A DNA stretch of 64,000 bases from Aphrophora alni (GCA_963513935.1 OY740774.1:27857949-27921948); one strand, 5' to 3'. Shown: positions 46,356 through 57,990, counted from the first letter of the stretch. Program-made: numbers and translations. Notes: generated by a model from the sequence alone, not told the origin.

Positions 46356-46496
46356 AGTGAAAATATAATTCTGAGTAGGGAAATACTGTTCAAGGAAAAT
46401 GATTTGTAGTAAAAGTTAATGTTTCAACTTTTATTTAAACAAATGGTAAATAATTTTATTCAACTAATGAAAAGCAATTTCTTCTATTTTTATTCA

Positions 46497-46694
46497 TCAG
46501 AACCAATGGGTTAAATTTGGGATACCATCATTTGTTTCAATTTCTTCGGGAGTATGTGACGCTTTAAAGTTACGGGATCGCATCTGGTTAGTTGCGATCT
46601 GGGATCTGATTAGACACTTAGCTTTGATTTTCGGGAACCCCTTTATACGGCATTTGACTTGAACATATTTGGGAGAGCGAAGTCCGGCATCCAT
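46497..46694 (-). CDS. Unrecognised 65-codon frame
   Basis: An ATG-to-stop frame in sequence GC-richer than its surroundings, followed on the minus strand by AATAAA a few bases after the stop. The product is basic in its first half (VKCRIKGFPKIKAKC) and acidic near the end (TPEEIETNDG). I do not recognise a family. It could be a terminal exon, a transposon remnant or chance. Confidence 0.2.
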   Translation of the reverse strand: MDAGLRSPKYVQVKCRIKGFPKIKAKCLIRSQIATNQMRSRNFKASHTPEEIETNDGIPNLTHWF

Positions 46695-46699
46695 TACAG

Positions 46700-47600
46700 T
46701 GTGACTTTATTAAACAATCCTGCCGTTTGTTTTAAGATAATTTGCGTTTTTAAATTATTATTGTTTGGTAAAATCGAGATGAGGGGCATTTTGCGAGAAC
46801 ATCGGTAATACCATGTCGGGCTCATAATATTGTTATATATTGCTATATGCTTTGGAATAAGCTGAAACACTTAAGCGTACGTCTTGTGTGCACCTAATTA
46901 TACATTATTATTTATTACCTTATTATTAATTTAGAGCAGTGACTCATTAAGAGGTGGTTGTCTAGATAGAGTAGTGTTTGGTTAGACGGGAATATGAGAA
47001 TAGGCCTAACACGTTTCCTTGGTTAAGCTTATCCTAATTCCCGTAGGAATCCCCCAGTAACGATAATCCCAAATATACAGCAGGGATTAATATTTCTGGC
47101 ATCGTTATCCTTTCTATATTATAGAATAAGATCGTAAAGTTCATCTACTACGATGTTATGGGAGCGTATTGGTTTGAGTTGCCTTCTTGTCTGCTCTCGT
47201 TAATTTTGACCCCTGTTGATTTATGTGCGGAGGTTTTCTTGTTCCCTCCCCAGCGGGTGTGTATACCTGGAGGCGAGGAGCAGCTGTAGACTGATTATTT
47301 CTCTTCTTATGACAACGCAGTAATAGTTTAGGATTCACCTATAGAGTAGACGACCAACATTTAGTGTAAAATAAACGTACAACAAATTGCTAAAATATCG
47401 TCAACATCCTAGTATTATTTATACGTGAAATAGAAAGTGTGTTGTTCCAATCCATACTAGATTTGTATTGCTTATTTTTAGTACCCCAAAAATTTCTAGT
47501 TTGAAAAAAGAGAAAAACACTTCTCGATATATAATCAAAATATTCCAACAACAAATTTGACCAAAATTGATATTTTGTCAAGTTACACCGGTTACACGTC
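46700..47600. other. Mixed sequence; unrecognised minus-strand frame at 47156-47338
   Basis: A 60-codon basic, proline- and threonine-rich frame (LQVYTPAGEGTRKPPH) lies in a locally GC-richer stretch. It has no recognised domain. The rest is AT-rich. Confidence 0.25.
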
Positions 47601-47783
47601 ATTTAACTAAACAATTTGCTCAAGTTACTCATCATTTAGCAAAGCAATTTTGCTCAAGCTTACTCATTATTTAACTAAACAATTTGCTCAAGTTACTCAT
47701 CATTTAGCAAAGCAATTTTCCTCAAGCTTACTCATTATTTAACTAAACAATTTGCTCAAGTTACTCATCATTTAGCAAAGCAA
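47600..47783. repeat. 34-bp satellite, left segment
   Basis: Monomers of CATCATTTAGCAAAGCAATT or CATTATTTAACTAAACAATT joined by TTGCTCAAG(C)TTACT. It is separated from the main array by the 483-bp element at 47787-48269. Confidence 0.9.
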
Positions 47784-47786
47784 TTA

Positions 47787-48269
47787 GTTGCTCCCTTTTT
47801 ATTGCACACAGTATGACTTTAATTCAACTGTTTCAAAAATAACACTTATCTTAACGTTATTAAAAGACGTTCTTCAGGTCTTACAGACTCCCTGAAGTTA
47901 GTATCTTTTTTTTAAATCTTATGTGCAATTTTTTCAACCAATAAATTAAATGTTTCTTTGCGCATTCAGTAAATCTTCCAGGAAACATGTTCAGTTCTTT
48001 AAAAACTCTAAACGCACATTTTTCATAACTATTTCTTCTCCATAACGGATGCACCCAAAAACGCTTCTTTTGCCGATTGGTAATATTTATAAGGTTTACT
48101 AGCGCTAAAGTATCTTCATCACCAGAAGAAGATGAAGACGATGAAGCCATTCTTGTTCGCAGACATAAGTTACTTCAATAGGTTTTAAGTAATAAGAATG
48201 TTACATCACTGTTACTTTGCGATCATGTTGTTGTCAGATCAGTGTCTCGTGTCATTTTGGTGAGCGCTC
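47787..48269 (-). mobile_element. 483-bp PIF/Harbinger-like insertion in the satellite
   Basis: The 34-bp array is interrupted here. TTA flanks both sides (47784-47786 and 48270-48272), the 3-bp target duplication typical of PIF/Harbinger elements. The ends GTTGCTCCC and GGTGAGCGCTC (reverse complement GAGCGCTCACC) are only weak inverted repeats. The insertion carries a minus-strand frame resembling the N-terminus of Harbinger transposases. The size implies an internally deleted, non-autonomous copy. Confidence 0.65.
47881..48150 (-). pseudogene. HARBI1/ALP1-like transposase N-terminal fragment
   Basis: An 89-codon frame starts with a serine-rich then acidic leader (MASSSSSSSGDED) and continues KKRFWVHPLWRRN, FRVFKELNMFPGRF and a basic tail. 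Harbinger (HARBI1/ALP1-like) transposases typically begin with an acidic Ser/Asp leader, then W.HP...R...G.F..L..EL..D...F. That order matches, but the usual YFRMS segment is not preserved and none of the DDE catalytic domain is present. It is an intact but truncated frame. Domestication as a small protein is conceivable but unsupported. Confidence 0.6.
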
Positions 48270-48272
48270 TTA

Positions 48273-51195
48273 CTAACTAAACAATTTTGCTCAAGTTACT
48301 CATCATTTAACTAAACAATTTGGTCAAGCCTACTCATCATTCAGCAAAGCAATTTTGCTCAAGCTTACTCATTATTTAACTAAACAATTTGCTCAAGTTA
48401 CTCATCATTTAACTAAACAATTATGCTCAAGTTACTCATCATTTAACTAAACAATTTTGCTCAAGCCTACTCATCATTTAGCAAAGCAATTTTGCTCAAG
48501 CTTACTCATTATTTAACTAAACAATTTGCTTAAGTTACTCATCATTTAACTAAACAATTTTGCTCAAGTTACTCATCATTTAACTCAACAATTTGCTCAA
48601 GCTTACTCATCATTTAACTAAACAATTTGCTCAAGTTACTCATCATTTAACTAAACAATTTTGCTCAAGCCTACTCATCATTTAGCAAAGCAATTTTGCT
48701 CAAGCTTACTCATTATTTAACTAAACAGCTATGCTCAACCTTACTCATCATTTAACTAAAAAAGTTTGCTCAAGCTTACTCACCATTTAACCTTAAAAAT
48801 TACTAAAAAAAATTTATCAAGCCTACTCATCATTTAGCAAAGCAATTTTGCTCAAGCTTACTCATTATTTAACTAAACAATTTGCTTAAGATACTCATCA
48901 TTTAACTAAACAATTTTGCTCAAGTTACTCATCATTTAACTCAACAATTTGCTCAAGCTTACTCATCATTTAACTAAACAATTTGCTCAAGTTACTCATC
49001 ATTTAACTAAACAATTTTGCTCAAGCCTACTCATCATTTAGCAAAGCAATTTTGCTCAAGCTTACTCATTATTTAACTAAACAGCTATGCTCAACCTTAC
49101 TCATCATTTAACTAAAAAAGTTTGCTCAAGCTTACTCACCATTTAACCTTAAAAATTACTAAAAAAAATTTATCAAGCTTACTCATTATTTAACAAAACA
49201 ATTTGCTCAAGTTACTCATCATTTAACAAGACAATTTTGTTCAAGCTTACTCATCATTTAACTAAAAAATTTGCTCAAGCTAACTTCTTATTTAACAAAA
49301 TTCTTTGCTCAAGATTACTCATTATTTAACAAAAAAAATTTCTCAAGTTAATCATCATTTAACAAAGCAATTTTGCTCAAGCTTACTCATCATTTAACAA
49401 AACAATTTTGCTCAAGCTTACTCATCATTTAACAAAACAATTTGCTCAAGCTTACTCATCATTTAACGAAACAATTTGCTCAAGCTTACTCATCATTTAA
49501 CAAAACAATTTTTCTCAAGCTTACTCATCATTTAACAAATCAATTTGCTCAAGCTTACTCAACTTTTAACTAAACAATTTGCTCAAGCTTACTCATCATT
49601 TATTTAACAAAACAATTTGCTCAAGCTTACTCATCATTTAACAAAACTATTTGCTCAAGCTTACTCATCATTTAACGAAACAATTTGCTCAAGCTTACTC
49701 AACTTTTAACTAAACAATTTGCTCAAGCTTACTCATCATTTATTTAACAAAACAATTTTGCTCAAGCTTACTCAACATTTAACAAAACAATTTGCTCAAG
49801 CTTACTCATCATTTATTTAACAAAACAATTTTGCTCAAGCTTACTCAACATTTAACAAAACAATTTGCTCAAGCTTACTCATCATTTAACGAAACAATTT
49901 GCTCAAGCTTACTCAACTTTTAACTAAACAATTTGCTCAAGCTTACTCATCATTTAACAAAGCAATTTGCTCAAGCTTACTCAACTTTTAACTAAACAAT
50001 TTGCTCAAGCTTACTCAACTTTTAACTAAACAATTTGCTCAAGCTTACTCATCATTTAACGAAACAATTTGCTCAAGCTTACTCATCATTTAACGAAACA
50101 ATTTGCTCAAGCTTACTCAACTTTTAACTAAACAATTTGCTCAAGCTTACTCATCATTTAACGAAACAATTTGCTCAAGCTTACTCATCATTTAACAAAG
50201 CAATTTGCTCAAGCTTACTCATCATTTAACAAAGCAATTTGCTCAAGCTTACTCAACTTTTAACTAAACAATTTGCTCAAGCTTACTCATCATTTAACGA
50301 AACAATTTGCTCAAGCTTACTCATCATTTAACAAAGCAATTTGCTCAAGCTTACTCATCATTTAACAAAGCAATTTGCTCAAGCTTACTCAACTTTTAAC
50401 TAAACAATTTGCTCAAGCTTACTCAACTTTTAACTAAACAATTTGCTCAAGCTTACTCATCATTTAACGAAACAATTTGCTCAAGCTTACTCAACTTTTA
50501 ACTAAACAATTTGCTCAAGCTTACTCATCATTTAACGAAACAATTTGCTCAAGCTTACTCAACTTTTAACTAAACAATTTGCTCAAGCTTACTCATCATT
50601 TAACGAAACAATTTGCTCAAGCTTACTCATCATTTAACAAAGCAATTTGCTCAAGCTTACTCATCATTTAACAAAGCAATTTGCTCAAGCTTACTCAACT
50701 TTTAACTAAACAATTTGCTCAAGCTTACTCATCATTTAACGAAACAATTTGCTCAAGCTTACTCATCATTTAACAAAGCAATTTGCTCAAGCTTACTCAT
50801 CATTTAACAAAGCAATTTGCTCAAGCTTACTCAACTTTTAACTAAACAATTTGCTCAAGCTTACTCAACTTTTAACTAAACAATTTGCTCAAGCTTACTC
50901 ATCATTTAACGAAACAATTTGCTCAAGCTTACTCATCATTTAACGAAACAATTTGCTCAAGCTTACTCAACTTTTAACTAAACAATTTGCTCAAGCTTAC
51001 TCATCATTTAACGAAACAATTTGCTCAAGCTTACTCATCATTTAAAAAATCAATTTGCTCAAGCTTACTCAACTTTTAACTAAACAATTTGCTTAAGCTT
51101 ACTCATCATTTAACGAAACAAATTGCTCAAGCTTACTCATCATTTAACAAAACAATTTTGCTCAAGCTTACTCATCATTTAACAAAGCAATTTAA
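48273..51195. repeat. 34-bp satellite main array (AAGCTT in most monomers)
   Basis: The monomer CAATTTGCTCAAGCTTACTC plus ATCATTTAACGAAA is 34 bp; AAGCTT at 50041 and 50075 shows the period. Three variants alternate in the right half: ATCATTTAACGAA, ATCATTTAACAAAG and AACTTTTAACTAA. An 11-monomer stretch of their order recurs with a 442-bp offset (50119 and 50561). In the left half, a block including CAGCTATGCTCAACC recurs with a 356-bp offset (48725 and 49081). The left part is more diverged than the right, which is nearly homogeneous. Confidence 0.97.
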
Positions 51196-51450
51196 ACCTC
51201 GTTTACTAGGTTAGCACTGTTATGCTTCGTATACTGTGCAAGTGCCCTTATCCTAAGTAATATGAATAAGTACCGTTTATCTTCGTATACTGGTAAAGTA
51301 CCCTTTTAATTCGTTTACTGGGTAAGTACCCTTATACATTGTTTGATGGGTAAGTATCCTTATGCTTCGTACTCTGGGTTAGTACCCTCATACTTCGTAT
51401 ACTGGATAGGCTAAGTATCCCTATATTTTGTATACTAGGTAAGTAAAACA
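51196..51450. repeat. Degenerate ~30-bp repeat with GGGTAAGTACCC
   Basis: TTCGTATACTGGGTAAGTAC-like units followed by CCTTATGC recur about eight times with spacing near 30 bp. Each carries the small palindrome GGGTA..TACCC or a variant. It directly abuts the 34-bp satellite. Confidence 0.8.
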
Positions 51451-52079
51451 GCAAAAGAAATTCACACCGTATTATGTCCTACAATTCAGCTGCACGCCGT
51501 ATCATAATTAGACTTAATAAAAGCCATTAGCAACTTGGATATTATAAAATGTAATAAAAACTGAATTAAGTCATTTCTTGCCGTCAAAACAAATTAAAGT
51601 TTCCAAAGTATGTCATCAAATGTATCTAATTATTGTACAAGTGGCATGTTCCGTATTTACTATAACAGTCGAGATAAGTAATAATTTACATCTAACAAGG
51701 AATATCTTAAGAGTACAATCACCAACATGCAAATGTTCTCGGTAATTTGCTGTAATCAAAAGTAATTGTACCACTTTCAAAAGTGATTTGTGTTGTCATA
51801 ATAGCACAGTTCTTTTTAAATATTGATTAGTAAAGGTACTTAAGGATCTCTTAAGTCGTATTTATTTTCTAAACAAAAATAACTGTCGTCGTAAATAATA
51901 AAAAGTACATCAAAGTTTTTATTATTTTCTATTTCTACTCTTATTATCTTATCGTATAAATTGAAAGTACATTAGACACGAACGAAAGTTTTCAATCAGT
52001 CATTAATAGAAAGGTGAAACATGTCTTGAGGATTTTTGTCTGGAAGTGAACTATTGTGAACAACGGCAGCATTGCAGTT
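51451..52079. other. Unique AT-rich spacer between satellites
   Basis: No gene or repeat was recognised. Confidence 0.4.
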
Positions 52080-55000
52080 CACTAATTAACATTACGTCGT
52101 GCGTTTCACTGATCGTTCTTGGTAATGTCTTAGAAGTTCTGCCTTCAACTGCATTCTATCATGTCCAGTACTATAATACCGGTTGGACTGATTAACATTA
52201 TGTCGTGCGTTTTATTGATTGGTCTTGGGAGCTCTCCCTTCAACTACATTCTATAATGATCAGTAGGACTGATTAACATTATGTCGTGCGTTTCATTGAT
52301 TGGTTTTGGGAGCTCTCCAACTACATTCTATTATGATCAGTTGGACTGATTAACATTTCGCCGAGCGTTTCATTGATTGGTCTTGGGAATTCTCCCTTCA
52401 ACTACATTCTATAATGATCAGTAGGACTGATTAACATTATGTCGTGCGTTTCACTGATTGGTCTTGGGAGTTCTCCCTTCAACTACATTCTATCATGATC
52501 AGTAGGACTGATTAACATTATGTCATGCGTTTCACTGATTGGTCTTGGGAGCTCTCTTTTCAACTAAATTCTATTATGATCAGTTGGACTGATTAACATT
52601 ATGTTGTGCGTTTCATTGATTGGTCTTGGGAGCTCTCTCTTCAACTACATTATATTATGATCAGTTGGACTGATTAACATTATGTCGTGCGTTTCATTGA
52701 TTGGTCTTGGGAGCTCTCTCTTCAACTACATTCTATTATGATCAGTTGGACTGATTAACATTTCGCCGAGCGTTTCATTGATTGGTCTTGGGAGTTCTCC
52801 CTTCAACTACATTCTATCATGATCAGTAGGACTGATTAACATTACGCCGTGCGTTTCATTGATTGGTCTTGGGAGCTCTCCCTTCAACTACATTCTATCA
52901 CGATCAGTAGGACTGATTAACATTACGCCGTGCGTTTCATTGATTGGTCTTGGGAGCTCTCCCTTCAACTACATTCTATCATGATCAGTAGGACTGATTA
53001 ACATTTCGCCGAGCGTTTCATTGATTGGTCTTGGGAGTTCTCCCTTCAACTACATTCTATCATGATCAGTAGGACTGATTAACATTACGCCGTGCGTTTC
53101 ATTGATTGGTCTTGGGAGCTCTCCCTTCAACTACATTCTATCACGATCAGTAGGACTGATTAACATTACGCCGTGCGTTTCATTGATTGGTCTTGGGAGC
53201 TCTCTCTTCAACTACATTCTATTATGATCAGTTGGACTGATTAACATTTCGCCGAGCGTTTCATTGATTGGTCTTGGGAGTTCTCCCTTCAACTACATTC
53301 TATCATGATCAGTAGGACTGATTAACATTTCGCCGAGCGTTTCATTGATTGGTCTTGGGAGTTCTCCCTTCAACTACATTCTATCATGATCAGTAGGACT
53401 GATTAACATTTCGCCGTGCGTTTATTGATTGGTCTTGGGAGCTCTCCCTTCAACTACATTCTATCACGATCAGTAGGACTGATTAACATTATGTCGTGCG
53501 TTTCATTGATTGGTCTTGGGAGCTCTCTCTTCAACTACATTCTATTATGATCAGTTGGACTGATTAACATTTCGCCGAGCGTTTCATTGATTGGTCTTGG
53601 GAGTTCTCCCTTCAACTCCATTCTATCATGATCAGTAGGACTGATTAACATTACGCCGTGCGTTTCATTGATTGGTCTTGGGAGCTCTCCCTTCAACTAC
53701 ATTCTATCACGATCAGTAGGACTGATTAACATTACGCCGTGCGTTTCATTGATTGGTCTTGGGAGCTCTCCCTTCAACTACATTCTATTATGATCAGTTG
53801 GACTGATTAACATTTCGCCGAGCGTTTCATTGATTGGTCTTGGGAGTTCTCCCTTCAACTACATTCTATCATGATCAGTAGGACTGATTAACATTACGCC
53901 GTGCGTTTCATTGATTGGTCTTGGCAGCTCTCCCTTCAACTACATTCTATCATGATCAGTAGGACTGATTAACATTTCGCCGAGCGTTTCATTGATTGGT
54001 CTTGGGAGTTCTCCCTTCAACTACATTCTATTATGATCAGTTGGACTGATTAACATTACGCCGTGCGTTTCATTGATTGGTCTTGGGAGCTCTCTCTTCA
54101 ACTACATTCTATTATGATCAGTTGGACTGATTAACATTTCGCCGAGCGTTTCATTGATTGGTCTTGGGAGCTCTCCCTTCAACTACATTCTATCACGATC
54201 AGTAGGACTGATTAACATTACGCCGTGCGTTTCATTGATTGGTCTTGGGAGCTCTCCCTTCAACTACATTCTATTATGATCAGTAGGACTGATTAACATT
54301 TCGCCGAGCGTTTCATTGATTGGTCTTGGGAGTTCTCCCTTCAACTACATTCTATCATGATCAGTAGGACTGATTAACATTTCGCCGTGCGTTTCATTGA
54401 TTGGTCTTGGGAGCTCTCCCTTCAACTACATTCTATCACGATCAGTAGGACTGATTAACATTACGCCGTGCGTTTCATTGATTGGTCTTGGGAGTTCTCC
54501 CTTCAACTACATTCTATCATGATCAGTAGGACTGATTAACATTTCGCCGTGCGTTTCATTGATTGGTCTTGGGAGTTCTGCCTTCAACTACATTCTATCA
54601 CGATCAGTAGGACTGATTAACATTATGTCGTGCGTTTCATTGATTGGTCTTGGGAGCTCTCCCTTCAACTACATTCTATCACGATCAGTAGGACTGATTA
54701 ACATTACGCCGTGCGTTTCATTGATTGGTCTTGGGAGCTCTCCCTTCAACTACATTCTATCATGATCAGTTGGACTGATTAACATTACGCCGTGCGTTTC
54801 ATTGATTGGTCTTGGGAGCTCTCCCTTCAACTACATTCTATCACGATCAGTAGGACTGATTAACATTACGCCGTGCGTTTCATTGATTGGTCTTGGGAGC
54901 TCTCCCTTCAACTACATTCTATTATGATCAGTTGGACTGATTAACATTATGTCGTGCGTTTCATTGATTGGTCTTGGGAGCTCTCTCTTCAACTACATTC

Positions 55001-56190
55001 TATCACGATCAGTAGGGCTGATTAACATTACGCCGTGCGTTTCATTGATTGGTCTTGGGAGCTCTCCCTTCAACTACATTCTATCACGATCAGTAGGACT
55101 GATTAACATTACGCCGTGCGTTTCATTGATTGGTCTTGGGAGTTCTCCCTTCAACTACATTCTATCATGATCAGTAGGACTGATTAACATTTCGCCGTGC
55201 GTTTCATTGATTGGTCTTGGGAGTTCTGCCTTCAACTACATTCTATCACGATCAGTAGGACTGATTAACATTATGTCGTGCGTTTCATTGATTGGTCTTG
55301 GGAGCTCTCCCTTCAACTACATTCTATCACGATCAGTAGGACTGATTAACATTACGCCGTGCGTTTCATTGATTGGTCTTGGGAGCTCTCCCTTCAACTA
55401 CATTCTATCATGATCAGTTGGACTGATTAACATTACGCCGTGCGTTTCATTGATTGGTCTTGGGAGCTCTCCCTTCAACTACATTCTATCACGATCAGTA
55501 GGACTGATTAACATTACGCCGTGCGTTTCATTGATTGGTCTTGGGAGCTCTCCCTTCAACTACATTCTATTATGATCAGTTGGACTGATTAACATTATGT
55601 CGTGCGTTTCATTGATTGGTCTTGGGAGCTCTCTCTTCAACTACATTCTATCACGATCAGTAGGGCTGATTAACATTACGCCGTGCGTTTCATTGATTGG
55701 TCTTGGGAGCTCTCCCTTCAACTACATTCTATCACGATCAGTAGGGCTGATTAACATTACGCCGTGCGTTTCATTGATTGGTCTTGGGAGCTCTCCCTTC
55801 AACTACATTCTATCATGATCAGTTGGACTGATTAACATTACGCCGAGCGTTTCATTGATTGGTCTTGGGAGTTCTCCCTTCAACTACATTCTATCACGAT
55901 CAGTAGGGCTGATTAACATTATGTCGTGCGTTTCATTGATTGGTCTTGGGAGCTCTCTCTTCAACTACATTCTATCACGATCAGTAGGGCTGATTAACAT
56001 TACGCCGTGCGTTTCATTGATTGGTCTTGGGAGCTCTCTCTTCAACTACATTCTATCATGATTAGTAGGACTGATTAACATTATGTCGTGCGTTTCACTG
56101 ATTGGTCTTGGGAGTTCTCCCTTCAACTACATTCTATGATGATCAGTTGGACTGATTAACATTTCGTCGTGCGTTTCACTGATTGGTCTT
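52080..56190. repeat. 81-bp satellite with 243- and 648-bp higher-order repeats
   Basis: The monomer ACTGATTAACATTACGCCGT, then GCGTTTCATTGATTGGTCTT, GGGAGCTCTC and onward to GATCAGTAGG, is 81 bp (27 codons). About 50 copies are present. Trimers repeat at 243 bp (52760 and 53003) in the left part. An 8-monomer unit repeats at 648 bp on the right (54559 and 55207; 54949 and 55597). Because 81 is divisible by 3, long frames appear wherever CACGATCAG replaces CATGATCAG. They are not genes. Confidence 0.97.
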
Positions 56191-56192
56191 GA

Positions 56193-56560
56193 TGGGTAAA
56201 AAAATCAACGACTTTTTCGGGGAATATCCGTTTTTATGTCATTTGAGATCAAAAAAGTGATTATCGTCTGTCGTCTGCACAAACGAGTGGACCGATTTTA
56301 ATCAAATTTGGTATGTTTGTATATTTTGACCATATCTGGATTAGATTTTTTCCCCAATAATCCAAATTTTGACGGTTCTTGTCATATGATAAAAACATAT
56401 AATTCAGATTTTCTCAAAATCATCTCTTACAATTTTGATCAAACTTTGCTAAAATGTACCCAAACATATTAATTGCCATCGTTCCAATAATTTCGGTTTT
56501 AATTGTTTTGGGGAAGGATTTATGCAATATTTTTACGACGTTTATTTAATTTATTTTGAC
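56193..56560 (+). repeat. Family A copy 5, abutting the 81-bp satellite
   Basis: It starts GGGTAAAAAAATCAACGACT and continues ATCGTCTGTCGTCTGCAC, AACGAGTGGACCGATTTTAA and TCAAATTTGGTATG. The start lies within a few bases of the last satellite monomer, which ends in mid-unit, so the junction marks an insertion or array breakpoint. 62008 has the same start (GGGTCAAAAAATAAATATCG), supporting it as a true element end. Confidence 0.75.
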
Positions 56561-57140
56561 TTTAAATCATTTTATTAATTTTGGAATGTAGTAATAAAAT
56601 TGACTGATATATTTTATTTAGTAATTATATAACATCATACATCAATATATGGTTTTTCAATAGCACACTGTTCGCATATCTTGTAGAAAATAATGAAGAA
56701 AAAATAATTCAATTATTTAAGTCTGTAGTGGAATTGTGACAATTTTAAAAAGTTTAAAAGCGTTGATGTACGTTCCATATTATCAGAGGTGGAAATTTTT
56801 ATTTCATTGTATAAAAGCTATTGGGGGAAATGTTGATCAAGTTAATTTAAAGAAGACTAATTAAATTAGGAGAACATGAACGGAATAAATAAACTGTCGA
56901 TAGACTTGCAGTGAGTAATGTGCAAAGCTTCTTTTATTACATTTTTGTAAATTTCAAGTCGACTCTGACATCAAAGCTGGGGATTTCTGCATTGTACACT
57001 TCGACATAATTAATTGTTGGCCTATATAATTGAAATTTTATTTAATTAGTATTTATTATGCTAGCTTTAGTCTGACTGACTGGTATAATACAGGATGGAT
57101 TATAACTTGAACACAGGATCTCAGAAAAATTAAGTTTACT
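56561..57140. other. AT-rich, nothing recognised
   Basis: Unique AT-rich sequence. Confidence 0.35.
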
Positions 57141-57144
57141 TAAT

Positions 57145-57185
57145 CAAACGCGTTTCAATGACAAAGTCGCATTCCTCAGTGATAC
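57145..57185 (-). ncRNA. Hammerhead-ribozyme-like core motif 2
   Basis: On the minus strand, AUCA-CUGAGGA is followed by a hairpin-forming segment (AUGCGAC UUU GUCAU), GAAA, the palindrome ACGCGU formed with the last A, a U, and then UGAU, which pairs with the first AUCA. The order matches a hammerhead with a tiny stem III, the layout reported for Penelope-like retroelements. Stem II is imperfect. No reverse transcriptase remnant is visible nearby. Confidence 0.35.
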
Positions 57186-57514
57186 TAGAGCTACAATAAC
57201 TAAACTATAACTAACTGAGTTATAATTTAATAACTAATTGAGGTTCAGTATGCTGAGTTTTCTAATCAATTGCAATGGGGTCGCCGGCTAATCAATTTTC
57301 AGGAAATCATTACCGAGCTGTCTCGTTTTTGTTTGAAATTTACCGAGAGCGCGTAAATTGTCAGAATCGTGCTTTCAATGAGTCTAGCAGCTAGTAATTA
57401 TACCTGAAGGTTTTGTCGTACATTAACTGTACTAATTACAGTTTTGATTTTTTGTAAGACATTGCTTAGAACCTATTAGATATATTGCATTACCTTACCG
57501 AGGTCCGGGATTTC

Positions 57515-57918
57515 CTCAATAACCGTGTTCCAGATATGTGGATAAGTCGAGGTGGGCCGATTGCGTGACCACCTCGTTCACCTGATCTGACAACTCTCGA
57601 TTTTTACTTCTGAAGATTTATCAAGGATAAACTTTATAAACCACCCTTACCGGCTTCTCTTGCTGATCTCAGAGCAAGGATCTTTGCCTGCCGCAGCTGA
57701 AGAAGTTACGCCTGACATGCTGCTGGCTGCGGGTTTGGTAGGAAATCGACTCCAGATGAGATGTCTGCAAAATGACCAATGGAAATTACATTGAACCTAA
57801 CTATCGGTTAAAATACTTGATGTATTTTGCTACAAAACGACACAAAACCAGATCTATAAGCAGACTGAATAAATTTATATTATTAAAATTGTAAAGTCTT
57901 TTTTGGAGTGCCCTGTAT
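57515..57918 (+). pseudogene. Mariner-like transposase 3' part, copy 1
   Basis: From 57569 the frame reads PPRSPDLTTLDFYF, a stop, RFIKDKLYKPPLPASL and ADLRARIFACRS. This is the C-terminal end of mariner-like transposases (GGPIAWPPRSPDLTPLDFFLWG..K...Y). The Asp after SPDLTTL is in the third catalytic position. The conserved Trp before PPR is TGA. A later Trp is also TGA. The element terminus TGTAAAGTCTTTTTTGGAG, then TGCCCTGTA, ends at 57917 and matches the 61278 copy. The 5' part is missing. Confidence 0.8.
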
Positions 57919-57956
57919 AGAGAGAAGGGGAAAGAGAGGAAGAGAGAGCGCTATTA

Positions 57957-57990
57957 TACAGGATGATTCATGAATATATGGAGAAATTTG
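57957..57990 (+). mobile_element. Possible transposon terminus ACAGGATGATTCATGAATAT
   Basis: It begins about 40 bp after the mariner-like end and resembles a terminal inverted repeat start. A comparable TACAGGGTGATTTAGAACGC occurs at 59606. No transposase fits either. Confidence 0.25.

Noticed and set aside
48273..51195. CRISPR-like array of short repeats
   Set aside because: Units are directly adjacent with no unique spacers, and the context is eukaryotic; this is satellite DNA.
54559..56061. Repeated 27-residue protein motif in the 81-bp array
   Set aside because: The period is a multiple of three, so frames stay open by arithmetic. They end wherever the CATGATC variant supplies TGA.
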